Assembly (NCBI GenBank): GCA_037952775.1
Contig: JBANAY010000004.1
Location: forward strand, 13,578,001 to 13,642,000
Reading direction: 5' to 3'
DNA length: 64,000 nucleotides
DNA from: Clonostachys chloroleuca
Taxonomy: Eukaryota > Ascomycota > Sordariomycetes > Hypocreales > Bionectriaceae
Below, in pieces: positions 33,788-44,139 of the stretch (positions are counted from its first letter, which is position 1; each line of letters begins with the position of its first letter). A model generated the notes under the pieces. That model had not been told where the DNA came from, searched no databases, and was given only the letters and a program-made list of their open reading frames with translations. A program made the translations under genes and the position numbers.

Positions 33788-36157
33788 ATGTCTTCTCTCG
33801 ACCTCATCGATCACTCCCCGCAGCAGCCGGATCCCTCACCACCGGTCCCCACCGCCTCCAATCTCATCTTTATCGACAACTACGACTCATTCACTTGGAA
33901 CATTTACCAGTACTTGGTTCTCGAGGGCGCCACCGTCCATGTCTTCCGCAATGACCAGATTACTCTCGACGAGCTGATCGCCAAGAACCCTACACAGCTC
34001 ATCATCAGCCCCGGCCCCGGGCACCCTGCCACTGATTCTGGTATCAGCCGTGATGCTATCCAGCACTTTGCTGGCAAGATTCCCATTTTTGGCGTGTGTA
34101 TGGGATTGTAAGTCATAAAATGGGTTTCATATACTCATTCACCCACATTTTCCTATCGTTCAGCTGGCCATTTTCTCACATTTTCTGTTTTCAGGCAATG
34201 CATCATCGATAGCTACGGTGGTGAGGTAGCCTCAGCAGGCGAATGGCTCCATGGGAAAACCTCTCCCTTAACGCATGATGCTAAGGGAGTCTTCAAGGGC
34301 TTGAAGCAGAACATCCCAGTCACACGGTATCACTCTCTTGCTGGTACACCCGTTGCATTGCCCGAGTGTCTCGAGGTTACCTCCTGGGTGGCCAAGCCAG
34401 ATGGCTCACAGGGCGTCATCCAAGGTGTCCGGCACAAGGAATTTACCATGGAGGGTGTTCAATTCCACCCCGAGAGTATACTAACAGCAGAAGGGCGGAC
34501 GATGATCAAGAACTTCCTTAAGCTGCAAGGCGGTACCTGGGCAGAGAGCGAGAAGCTGGCGAAGGACGCCGCAAGCTCATCCACAGTCACTACAGGGCAA
34601 AGCAAGAGCAACAACATACTCCGCCAGATCTACGCCAACCGCAAGGCTGCCGTTGAGATCCAGAAGCAGATTCCTTCTCAGCGCATGGCTGATCTGGAGG
34701 CCGCGTACAGTCTCAATGCCTCACCACCACTAGTTCCATTCATCAACCGCCTACGCCAGTCGCCCTTCGATGTCTCCCTCATGGCCGAAATCAAGCGAGG
34801 TTCGCCCTCCAAGGGAATCTTTGCGCTCGAAATCAATGCCCCTGTCCAGGCCCGCAAATATGCTCTTGCTGGAGCGAGTGTCATCTCTGTGCTCACAGAG
34901 CCAGAGTGGTTCAAGGGCAGTATCGAGGATCTACGAGCTGTTCGCCAGGTTTTGGACGGTATGCCTAATCGACCGGCAATTTTGAGAAAGGAATTCATCT
35001 TCGACGAATATCAGATTCTGGAGGCCCGACTTGCGGGCGCTGACACCGTTCTCCTCATTGTGAAAATGTTGGACAACGAACTTCTTGAGCGGTTATATAA
35101 GTACTCACAGTCTCTGGGAATGGAGCCCCTTGTAGAAGTACAGAACGCTGAAGAGATGGAGAGAGCTCTCAAGTTGGGCTCCAAGGCCATCGGCGTCAAC
35201 AACCGCAACCTGGAGAGTTTCGAGGTCGACATGAACACAACAAGCCGTTTGCGAAAGATGGTTCCCGAGGACACCATTATCTGTGCTCTCAGTGGCATCA
35301 ACAAGCACCAAGACGTGTTGGATTGCAAGAGAGATGGTGTCAACGCTGTGCTAGTCGGAGAATCGATCATGAGGGCACCCGATGCCACTCAGTTCATTAG
35401 CCAGCTATGTGCTGGAGTAGACGCTCCCACCAATGCTGCGCCCCCACCCCCTTTATACGTAAAGATCTGCGGTACGCGAAGTCCCGAGGCAGCAAAAGAA
35501 GCTGTTGAGTCTGGTGCTGACTTTGTTGGCATCTGTTTGGTCCCTGGAGCCAAACGATGCATCACCCACGAGACTGCGCTGGCCATCTCCAATGCTGTCC
35601 ACTCATACAGCTGTTCATTGCCGGCTAAAGTTGATATCCCAATTTCTAGCACCGGAGCCACAGACTTCTTCGCCTCAGCGACCACACGGCTAGTCAGCAG
35701 CCGCCCACGCGTTGTCGGCATCTTCCAGAACCAGCCCCTGAATGAGGTCCTCGAGAAGCAGGAACTCTATGATCTAGACATGGTCCAACTTCATGGAGAT
35801 GAGCCACTCGAGTGGGCGCACTTCATCCCTGTTCCTGTCATCCGTGCCTTCAAGCCTGACCACGTCGGCATCGGCCTGCGCGGGTACCACACCATCCCTC
35901 TCTTGGATTCTGGTGCTGGCTCTGGCAAGCTCATTGACGTGTCCAAAGTGAAGGAGGTCCTCGAGAAGGACCCTGAACTGCGCATCTTCCTCGCCGGCGG
36001 TTTGAACCCAGACAATGTTGCTAGTGCTGTCAGATCTCTAGGGGATCTCGGCTCTCGTGTCATTGGTGTCGATGTCAGCAGTGGCGTCGAGGAGGCAGGA
36101 AAGCAAAGCTTGCCGAAAATCACTGGTTTCATCAAAGCCGCAAAGGAGATCAGGTAA
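33788..36157 (+). CDS. trpC: Trifunctional TrpC: glutamine amidotransferase / indole-3-glycerol-phosphate synthase / PRA isomerase
   Basis: This is three steps of tryptophan synthesis on one chain. It supplies ammonia to anthranilate synthase component I, isomerises phosphoribosyl anthranilate, and closes the ring to indole-3-glycerol phosphate. There is one intron, 34108-34194, and the product is 760 aa. The GAT domain comes first (about 25-230: [19 protein letters not shown], nucleophile C104 in FGVCMGLQ, the [13 protein letters not shown]is/Glu). IGPS follows (about 250-525: [53 protein letters not shown]). PRAI ends the chain (about 535-760: [39 protein letters not shown]). Order and length match the fungal enzyme (trpC / trp-1). 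The intron interrupts the active-site region right after VCMGL. Confidence 0.97.
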
Positions 36158-36715
36158 TGGGAAGATATTGTCTGTTTGCCAAGTTTGCATATAATCAGCA
36201 TCAGGATTAGACTAGGAAATCTGCAATAAAATAGGCGCCTTGCATGATCAAATAACGTTGCCCCCATGAATCTTTTCAAAAGTTCTGTGTTCCGCGGTTC
36301 CGCACTCAAGGAATAAGAGCGGAGTGGCCACTGCCCGGCGATGGGCTGCCATGGCTGGTCCTTTCGCTGCCTCGAGGTTGCAGCCGGGCACGACTCCCGA
36401 GTTGAGCGAGGTCACCCCTTTAACGATGGGAAGCAACTCCAACGATACTCACCGGCTCTGAATCCCCAATTCCTCCACGAAATCTTCTAAATACTTTTCT
36501 TTTTTATTTAATTGAAACTATTTATTATGTCTGCGTACTAGTTTTGGGTTTCTTTCATTGCAGCGTTATAAGAACTAACAACACGCGTCCCGATGCCTGA
36601 TTCTTTGCGTTCTCTTCAACAACCTTTCAACCACAACAGAACAGAACAATTTCTCTCAATACTGGGAAACCCAGTAACAAGGCCTACTTCTGGCCTAGAC
36701 GCCTAGACCTTCGCG
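36158..36715. other. Spacer trpC 3' end to BRCT gene 5' end
   Basis: About 560 bp, AT-rich at 36485-36545. It includes the trpC 3' UTR and the promoter of the next gene. No gene was seen. Confidence 0.6.
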
Positions 36716-38334
36716 ATGCCCCGTCAGATCTTCAAGAAATGCGTCATCGCAGTCGCAGGGCCCCTCCCAGGCCAGCTCACGGCCGAGAACCTCGCCCAAT
36801 GGACCCGCCTCCGCAAGGGAATCTTCAGCAATGACTTCGACGAGTTCGTGACGCACCTCCTCTGCACGCGAGAGCAGTTCAACAAACGAGTTCCAAGGGG
36901 TAAGTGCCAGGGAACATTCTGAGCGGAACGACGTGGAGTCTGCATGTCCCTCAGACTTTTTACTTACACCTTGGTCGGTCGCAGTTCAACAAGCTCTGAA
37001 GCGGGGGAAGCGTTTCCATATAGTCCACTATGACTGGTTTGAGTTCTCTGCCGTCCAAGAGAAAAAGCAGCCCGAGAATGAGTACTCGATGAGGGTTCTG
37101 CTTGCCAAGCAAAAGGCCCGTGAGAGGGAAGAGCGGAGGATCGAGAAGGGTATACAGAATGAGGAGAAGTTCGTCAACACGAGTAAGTATAGTTTTTTAA
37201 CATAACTTCCTATTTATATCACATGTTCCATTCTACTGTTTTGAGGCAATCCTAACCTATTCTGTCAACGATATAGATCTGTTTCATATATACACAGACC
37301 GGGAGTTCTTTTCATACCAGATCGACATCACGAGAGACGACACTGGGTTAGGAGAACTTGGCCAGCGCTATACCATGTGTGTAAGTCAAGCTCATCGCGC
37401 TCAACATGGCAAGAATGTGTAACTTGATCTGACATGACATGATCTCAGCTTTGGGAATCCGACGCCAAGCCGCACCTTTACCAATTCACAGCAAAGTTCC
37501 TCAAAAGAAAAGGAGATGGGCAGCCTACATACTACCGCCCAAGTCCCTGCGCAGGGAAATGGCGTGAGGAGATGAATCACTTCATGGCATTCTTTCAGAA
37601 GAAAACGGGGGTCGACTGGGAGGATCGAGTGATCATGCAGAAGACGACCAACATTGAATACTTTCAGTATACTCCACCGGTGCGTTTTGAAAAATGGAAT
37701 TACATTGAAAGATGGTTGCGCATGAGGCTAATTTTTGCTTATAGGCGGGAGGGAAGCCAGTTGGCCGCCGTCTTCGTCATTCTCACGAGTACTGCCTCCA
37801 AATCAATGCCGAACTCAGGGGACTTCCATGGCCACCAAAGGAAGAGAAACCAGAGGGCATGATGGATATGACCCAAGCAGGAGACATATCGGCGATACCG
37901 GGGGAAGTGATGAGTGGGAGCCCGAGACCTCAGTTGAAATGAGAAACGACAGTCTCGATGACGAGAACATGGATACAAGCGAGGATGAGGCACCCTCATC
38001 CACTCAGGACACTCCAGATGACAAAAAATGTGAAGACGAGATGACCAATGATGACTCGGACAAAGATACAGACATGGAAACAGAGACACCTCGTCAGAGT
38101 GAAATGGAGGATGATGAGATGGAAGATCAACCTTTGACCTCTTCCTCGGATGATTCGACCGAGGGCTCAACCTCTCAACTAGTGGGAGATGGACACGCAA
38201 CGCCTACTAGTCTGGCAAGCGATGATGCATCCTGTTCCTCAATGGATACAGGTGCCATGGTGCCTGACGAAATTCATGACCCAAGGTTTTATGAGGCTGT
38301 GAGACAGGCACTCAAATTCCCCGTTCCGAGCTGA
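36716..38334 (+). CDS. BRCT plus WGR-like domain protein with acidic tail
   Basis: There are five exons with introns 36900-36984, 37183-37276, 37381-37448 and 37680-37744, all in phase. Exons 1-2 encode an N-terminal BRCT-like module (KKCVIAVAGPLP, THLLCTREQF, GKRFHIVHYDWFEFS). Exons 3-5 encode a WGR-like domain as in PARPs (YQIDITRDDTG..., KPHLYQFTAKFLKRKG, FFQKKTGVDWEDR, QYTPP), with no catalytic ADP-ribosyltransferase domain following. The C-terminus is highly acidic Asp/Glu/Ser. The frame breaks in a G5 run (about 37900-37904). One added G continues as DEWEPETSVEMRND to the stop at 38332-38334 for 435 aa. A role at DNA breaks or in chromatin is inferred from the domain pair only. Confidence 0.75.
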
Positions 38335-38758
38335 GGTCATCTCAAATAATCCCCCCTCAAGGTATCATTAAGACTGCGTTCTAGGTTCATCTCCGCCATA
38401 TCCATCGAAGGGTCAGGGGGGCATATAAAAATGGGCATGTGGAATATGACATGAGATACAAAGTGCTGGGGTGTAGTAGGAAAATCAGGTAGCCAGAAAG
38501 ACAAAACGAGAAATGCTCCCATGTGCCTACATTGGCAGCATCCATTTTCTTTCAATAACTAGACTGCAAATCAAACGCTGCCATAAATGCTCCTGGCGTC
38601 TAAATAAGATGTGCAACACCAATGTAAAACACCATCCCAATCCCTAAAAACGCCTGGTATCGTGAGGGTTTTTCTACTACAGCCACTTCCCTTCCATCTC
38701 CCTATTTAGGAGGGGGTGGCTACCGCTTGGTAGTATCGAGGAAAAGAAGCATAGAATC
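38335..38758. other. Convergent 3' spacer, BRCT gene / USE1
   Basis: 424 bp between two stop codons. No gene was seen. Confidence 0.7.
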
Positions 38759-39848
38759 CTAGAACCTCAGCTTCGGCAGCACAAACACCAGCACTAACAG
38801 CCCAATCATTAACCCATACACCCACGCAAACAGCATCATCCTCCCCCACCATCCCTTGCCCTCCGACATCTTCTGGAGCGCTCCCATCCTCCCCTTGGCG
38901 ATGTCCATCCCACGTCCTGTCCGCTCCATGCCCTCAGTCGCCCGAGTCAGCACGTCCTTCTCCGACTCGAGACTCGCCGCAATGTTCTTCTGCTGGTTCT
39001 TCATGGCCTGCGCCATCTGGAAGACCTTGTCGGCGAGCTCCTCCCGCTCCTTGGACTGGACGTCCAGGATGGCCTCCGCCGTCGCAGTGGATCTCTCGGC
39101 CTGGGCACCCGCAGCCACCGTCCGGTTACGACGATTGGCGAACAGGGCAGCTCGGGCCGTTGCATGCGCGGGGGGTTATCCGGCGACTCTGGGACGGCGG
39201 TCGGTTTCGCTGACGACCGCGACCGCAGCGTCTGCTGGGTCTGGGTAGGGGTATCTTGCACGGACGGCTGAGGGGTCGGCGATGGTTGAGCCGGGGGCGC
39301 TGACTGAGTATCCGAAGCTATGGAAGCTGCACTGTCATCAGGAGTCGGGAAGTCCTCCTCCTGCTGGGTATCTGTACTCTCCGATGGGGTCGGTATCAAG
39401 TTGGCCAGGGCATCATCCACGTCGGAGCTGTCCTCATCATCCTCCTCTACCAGCGCCAGCTTCTGCAAGTCCTGTAGTCGATCCACCAGCACATCTAGGA
39501 GCTCTCTCTTCTTGTTGAGGTCCGTCTGTACCTCAACTCTTCGGCCGGGGGCCAAGACGCCGAGCGCATCTTGTTCGAGCTTCGTGAGGGTCGCCCGCGC
39601 ATATTCAAGGTTCTGGCAGCAAAGCGTTAGCCCCGACGCTGGGACGCGGGCCCAAGGTGGGTACAAACCGATTTCTGTCTGGACCTCTCGTACTCGCTCG
39701 TCCGTAGCTGTCGCTCGCGGTTCGGATCGGGATGCAGCAGGACCTGTTGCAGCCGTGAAAGTAGCTGGCCCAGTTCGGCGGAGGAGCGCTCGAAGCTGCT
39801 GCCAGTCCGGCGCAGCGCCGGTGACGGTGCGTTTGAGAGTCGAGCCAT
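38759..39848 (-). CDS. USE1: Use1-type SNARE (Golgi-to-ER traffic)
   Basis: This is a Qc-SNARE of the ER that works with Sec20, Ufe1 and Sec22 in retrograde fusion. There are two exons with intron 39613-39668. The N-terminal helix (LGQLLSRLQQVLLHPD) is followed by a linker rich in Ser/Thr/Pro/Gln. A SNARE helix (EREELADKVFQMAQAMKNQQKN ... ESEKDVLTRATEGMERTGRGMDIAKGRM) leads into the conserved SEGKGWWGRMMLFAWVYG and a single C-terminal membrane anchor ending KLRF. The frame breaks at a G6 run (about 39170-39175). One added base gives NPPAHATARAALFANRRNRT and 344 aa. The identity rests on the membrane-proximal block. I see no other candidate family. Confidence 0.85.
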
Positions 39849-41029
39849 ATGGCGATTATTTGTAATTAGAAGCGACGTATTGATTATAGTGAGGCTGCAG
39901 TATGGCAGTGCAGAGTGAGAGTGTAGAATCCGGATGCGATATGCCAGCCTGGTATGGTTCAGCTTGGGAATATTTAAGCGCCCCAGCTGTTAAGTATCCA
40001 AAGCCTGTGACGTGTGTTCAATGTTTTGGCAGATGGACGCTAGTGGGGCCGAGTACCCCGGAGATACTTTCGAGGCTGCGTGAGTGGCGTGGGAAGAAGT
40101 GTACTTGGCTAGTCACTGTGAACTGCATAAGTCAATGCTACCCCAGACCCCGGTGCCACAACAACCACGACGAGATGGAAGAATACAGAATAATAAAGTA
40201 ATAAGAAAACAAAAACAAGTTAGGTGGCCATGGTGCCGTAAAGCAACTGCTCATACTGCCATCAACACAAGCTGTTTGAGACCTCTGTCCAATTCCCCCA
40301 CCTACCGCATATAGGATATATACTGGGTAGGCATGCAAGTGTGTACGACAAAGCACCTTGTACGACATGAGATAAGCTACTTGTTTGGCAGAAAGTATTT
40401 GATTGACTAACTGAGCTTGTCGACAAGACAACAACTTAGTTGATTGTTCATCGACGAAGCGAACCCCCAGCAACCGGGGATAAACCAAACGGCATCAGAA
40501 GGTAATGTTACAAGTGAAGAAGTCCATGAATTCACTATAGGCACTTTCTTGTTTTGGCCGTCTTCGTGTCTGCCTTCGAAACAAACCAATCAGAAGAAGA
40601 CGGCAACTGTTTGAAAGACGGCCTGATGTTAACTGGCCCATAGCATAACCAACCATTTAACGCTGCCAAATGAGGAAAATCCAACGCCAGGGTAGTGCAT
40701 AATTCGTAAACTCCCCAAATTCAAGGCTGGCAAGGGTGTTGGCCTGTGCAGGCTAGGCCCTGTCATGCGAATCATCATCGCATTTTGAGAATTAGTCAGG
40801 CAAGTGAGGCAGCTGCGCGGTTGGTTGGTTGCCTGTCTCATAGATTTAGACCGGCTTTCTGGCCATAGTTCAAGCGAGGTTTGTGACTTCTCGCTTGTCT
40901 CTGCTACAAGTTAGATGGCTCCGTCAAACGCAATATCTTGTCCCACGATCGGGGAAACCTCCAAGGCCATCAATACTGCCCCAAAATCGATATCTCTGGC
41001 GTGAATCGTTGACCGATTTGGAAACACCG
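39849..41029. other. Spacer upstream of USE1 and downstream of CWC21
   Basis: About 1.2 kb, containing only short open frames and AT-rich bits near 40190-40330. No gene was recognised. The USE1 promoter lies at its left end. Confidence 0.5.
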
Positions 41030-41629
41030 TTAGTCCTTGTCCTTGCTCTCCTCCTGTGTTGTAGCCTCCTGCTCTAGAGCGGTCCGTAGTCTTTCTTCCT
41101 GTTTCTTCCAGTGGCTCCCCTCTTGGTAGTCGGAGCTGATTCCCAAAGCTTTCCGCAGGCGCTCACTCTCCTTGATCTTCGCATCGGCCATCTCATGTAC
41201 TTGGTGTTCCTTGAAAGGCCTCCGGGGGCCAGCACCCCTCCTCCCAGAGTTCATCTCGGCCAATAGCTTCTTGCGCAAAGCGTCGCACCGATCCTCAATT
41301 TCATCTTCATCGACCCTGATTAAAAGCAGTTAGTTTGTTTGCCAATGCCATAGTCCAAGCAAGTGGCGCATTTGCATCATCCAAGGGGTGGGAACTCACT
41401 CCTCTTCCTCAAGCTTGTCCCGCAGTTCGAATACTTTCACCTCTACTTCCCTCTTTCGGTCGTGTTCCAAGATGGCCTTATCCGGTTGGCGCTGCTTGTG
41501 CCTCAGACTGTCTAGATCCTTGGGGTATGGAGCACCATAGTCGCGCGGCTTGATATGGGCAAGATTTCGTTGGACATAGCCCGAGGTTCCACTGCCTCGA
41601 GGCGTGGAGAGACCGACGTTGTCTGACAT
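41030..41629 (-). CDS. CWC21: Cwc21 spliceosome-associated protein
   Basis: This is a small protein of the spliceosome active-site region, contacting Prp8 and Snu114 (related to human SRm300). There are two exons with intron 41316-41399. The product is 171 aa with start [27 protein letters not shown]. The N-terminal region ([18 protein letters not shown]) is the conserved Cwc21 head. A charged cwf21 helical region ([43 protein letters not shown]) spans the splice junction, followed by a Lys/Glu-rich tail. Exon phase 2 fits. It is divergent from CDC123. Confidence 0.93.
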
Positions 41630-42182
41630 GGCTGTGCTTTGGATTACCCCGCTAGCTTCGGCGCGAATATGGCAGGTTTGCTGTTAGAAGAGGCTTTCGT
41701 TGGAGGATTGCTGGATAATAGGTTGCGCTCGCTAGTTCCCTGCCCAGCTCTTCACCTCCACAAGAATCCAAGATGATGCACCTACGTAGCGTGAAGGGTC
41801 AGATAAGATTAGCGGCGGACAGATCTGGAAGGCGGTGGAGCCCACTTTCTTGCGGGACTGGCAGAATGATGTACTTCTAGAACCAGCTCAAGCCCGCCCT
41901 CGATTTCCACCACCATTCAGCAGGTACAGGTACATGGGCAAAGTACTACCGTAAATCCATCAGCGGAAGGCTCAACTGGACGTGGGGTTCGCCTTTGACG
42001 AAAAAAGCACATGCATGACAAATGAAAGGATGAAAAGAGTCACACTAGACAGGTTGACTCACAGCTACAACTTCAGGTCCAGATATAGACTCTGCTACAT
42101 TTATTAATCTTGTGAACTCTTGATTCCACCATCTCCTTCGCACTACCCAACGTCGCAGGAAAAAAGAAAAATATCTATCACG
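41630..42182. other. Divergent promoter region, CWC21 / CDC123
   Basis: 553 bp between the two ATGs. A C/A-rich leader-like stretch precedes the CDC123 ATG. An upstream TTG at 42120 is in frame but no ATG precedes 42183. Confidence 0.7.
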
Positions 42183-43457
42183 ATGCCCCACCTTCCAACC
42201 GTCGACGACGGATCAAAGCAAGAACTTGTCTTTCCTCCTGTCACTAAAGATCATATTCAAAACTGCTCTTATAATGAGTGGTTTCCAAAGTATAGGAGCT
42301 CATGTATAAAGTCGAGAATAATTCCTCTGTCGACCGATTTCGTGTCTTATCTCAATGAAGACGGCATCGTCCTGGCCGACGACGAAGAGTCCGGGGCAAC
42401 AGAGGAGGAAGATGAATGGGCTACTACCACCACTACTTCATCACGAGTGCGCGAGATTGAATCAGACGATGAAGATGAAGAGGATGAACCAGACAGGCTT
42501 CCGCCCAACCAAAGATTTCCTGAAATACATCAACTGATCAAAGCAAAGATCGCCGAGCTGGGTGGTGCCGTCGTACCCAAACTCAACTGGTCCTCTCCCA
42601 AGGATGCCAAATGGATCTCGCCTCATCAAAACACACTCAAGTGTACATCACCAAATGACATTTACCTACTGCTCAAGTCTTCATCGTTCATCTCCCATGA
42701 CCTCCATCATGCTTTCGATGGATGCACTTCCACTCCACCAACCCGTCCCTACGCTCCCGTCCTCGTCCTTCGCCCCTTTTTCAATCCTCATGTCGCCCTA
42801 GAGTTCCGCTGTTTTGTCAAACACCGGTCTCTCATCGCCATCACCCAGCGTGATCTCAACTACTACTCTTTTCTCAACGGCCTCAAGAGCAACTTGACCC
42901 GCAAAATCAAGGCCTTCTTCGACAACACCCTCCGCTTCACGTTCCCAGATGCCAGCTTTGCTTTTGACGTCTACGTGCCCGAGAGTGCCTTCGAGGACGA
43001 CGGCCTGGGCAAGGTGCGTCTCATCGACATCAATCCATGGGCTCCACGCACCGATAGCCTACTCTTCGACTGGCAGGAGCTGCTTGAATGGGAGGTGGCC
43101 AACCCCCTATACGGCTCCCCTAGCACGGCAGATGCGGACGGAGAACTTCCATCTGAGAGCGGCGAAGACACCACAGCCACATCTGAGACCGATGAGGAAC
43201 GGGGCGCAGATGGTGGTGTAGTGAGAATAAGATTCAAGCCCGATGAAGAGCCCAAGTTCAGGATCATTGAGCGGGACGACCCTGCAGCCTTTAACTTTAG
43301 CTCATCGCAATATTCTGCACACAAACTCCCGAAAGAAGTGGTTGATGCCAGTCTTTCTGGTGAGGGTGGAATCCGAGAGTTTGCTCAGCAATGGAAGGAG
43401 TTGACTGAGGGGAGGGCAGACGGTATCTGGGAGCAGGCTGCAGGTCTCAACAAGTAG
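42183..43457 (+). CDS. CDC123: Cdc123, eIF2 assembly chaperone
   Basis: This is an ATP-grasp-like protein that binds the C-terminus of eIF2-gamma to assemble eIF2 and is needed for translation start. It is a single exon of 424 aa from ATG 42183 (CGATG...). The D123 domain shows at CSYNEWFPKYRSSCIKSRIIPL at the N-terminus, an acidic insert (EEEDEWATTTTTSS... and a second Asp/Glu run), PKLNWSSPKDAKWIS, CTSPNDIYLLLKSS, LRPFFNPHVALEFRCFVKH, AITQRDLNYY, VRLIDINPWAPRTDSLLFDWQEL. These are the usual conserved blocks. The C-terminal part is more variable and acidic. Length is normal. Confidence 0.96.
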   Translation: MPHLPTVDDGSKQELVFPPVTKDHIQNCSYNEWFPKYRSSCIKSRIIPLSTDFVSYLNEDGIVLADDEESGATEEEDEWATTTTTSSRVREIESDDEDEEDEPDRLPPNQRFPEIHQLIKAKIAELGGAVVPKLNWSSPKDAKWISPHQNTLKCTSPNDIYLLLKSSSFISHDLHHAFDGCTSTPPTRPYAPVLVLRPFFNPHVALEFRCFVKHRSLIAITQRDLNYYSFLNGLKSNLTRKIKAFFDNTLRFTFPDASFAFDVYVPESAFEDDGLGKVRLIDINPWAPRTDSLLFDWQELLEWEVANPLYGSPSTADADGELPSESGEDTTATSETDEERGADGGVVRIRFKPDEEPKFRIIERDDPAAFNFSSSQYSAHKLPKEVVDASLSGEGGIREFAQQWKELTEGRADGIWEQAAGLNK

Positions 43458-44139
43458 AATGTTTATATACAACCTAGGCCTGACTTAGATATGACCAAAT
43501 AAAGTAAAAGTTCACGTGCAATATATAGCTCTCTATCGTTAAGACTAGACAACGCCATGTGCGTAATAACACAGTGATCAGAAAGTGCGTTGCCTGTTCA
43601 CAAGTTTGGCATGGCTTTGCGCGGCCACAAAAGACTTCAAACCAAACTCGAAACTCCAATTTAACAGAATGAAACTGGAATACGGTTGGCCAGGAGAAAC
43701 AGCCCCAATAGCGTACCTACAAGCTCTTCAGGGGGGATGCCAGCAGCCAAGTGCCCCATGTACGTCGACAGTTGCTGGCAGCCCGCCGCATGCCTGAGGA
43801 GTGAACCAGTTTCTGCAGAACGTGAAGGACTGCAACTCACCGCCCGAGCAATAACAACAGCACGCGATGTTGTTTGGCGACGCGTAAATCACACGACAAC
43901 ATCCAGCCGTGTTCAGCTGCCTAAGTCACCTTCTTCTCACCCTCGCCTTCGCACCCAAAACCACTCCAACACATCGTCACCCACCACCCCTTCACTTCAC
44001 ATCAACACATCCCAATCACTCTCTCCTGGCTATTCAGTCAAATTCAAAACCCATTCAGTGCTCCAAAAGCAAAATTCAAACAATAGAAAGACAACAGAAC
44101 CCCCAACTTATCACTGCATTGTCCTGCCATTTGCTCACA
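43458..44139. other. Spacer CDC123 to DUF3716 gene
   Basis: About 680 bp. The last 200 bp before the ATG is C/A-rich leader-like sequence (AACACATC.., CAACAGAACC..). An in-frame open stretch extends upstream of 44140 but begins with no ATG closer than 43909 and reads as non-protein-like. Confidence 0.6.

Noticed and set aside
37860..37945. An intron as cause of the BRCT/WGR frame change
   Set aside because: No GT-AG pair with a branch site gives the right phase, while one added base in the G5 run does.
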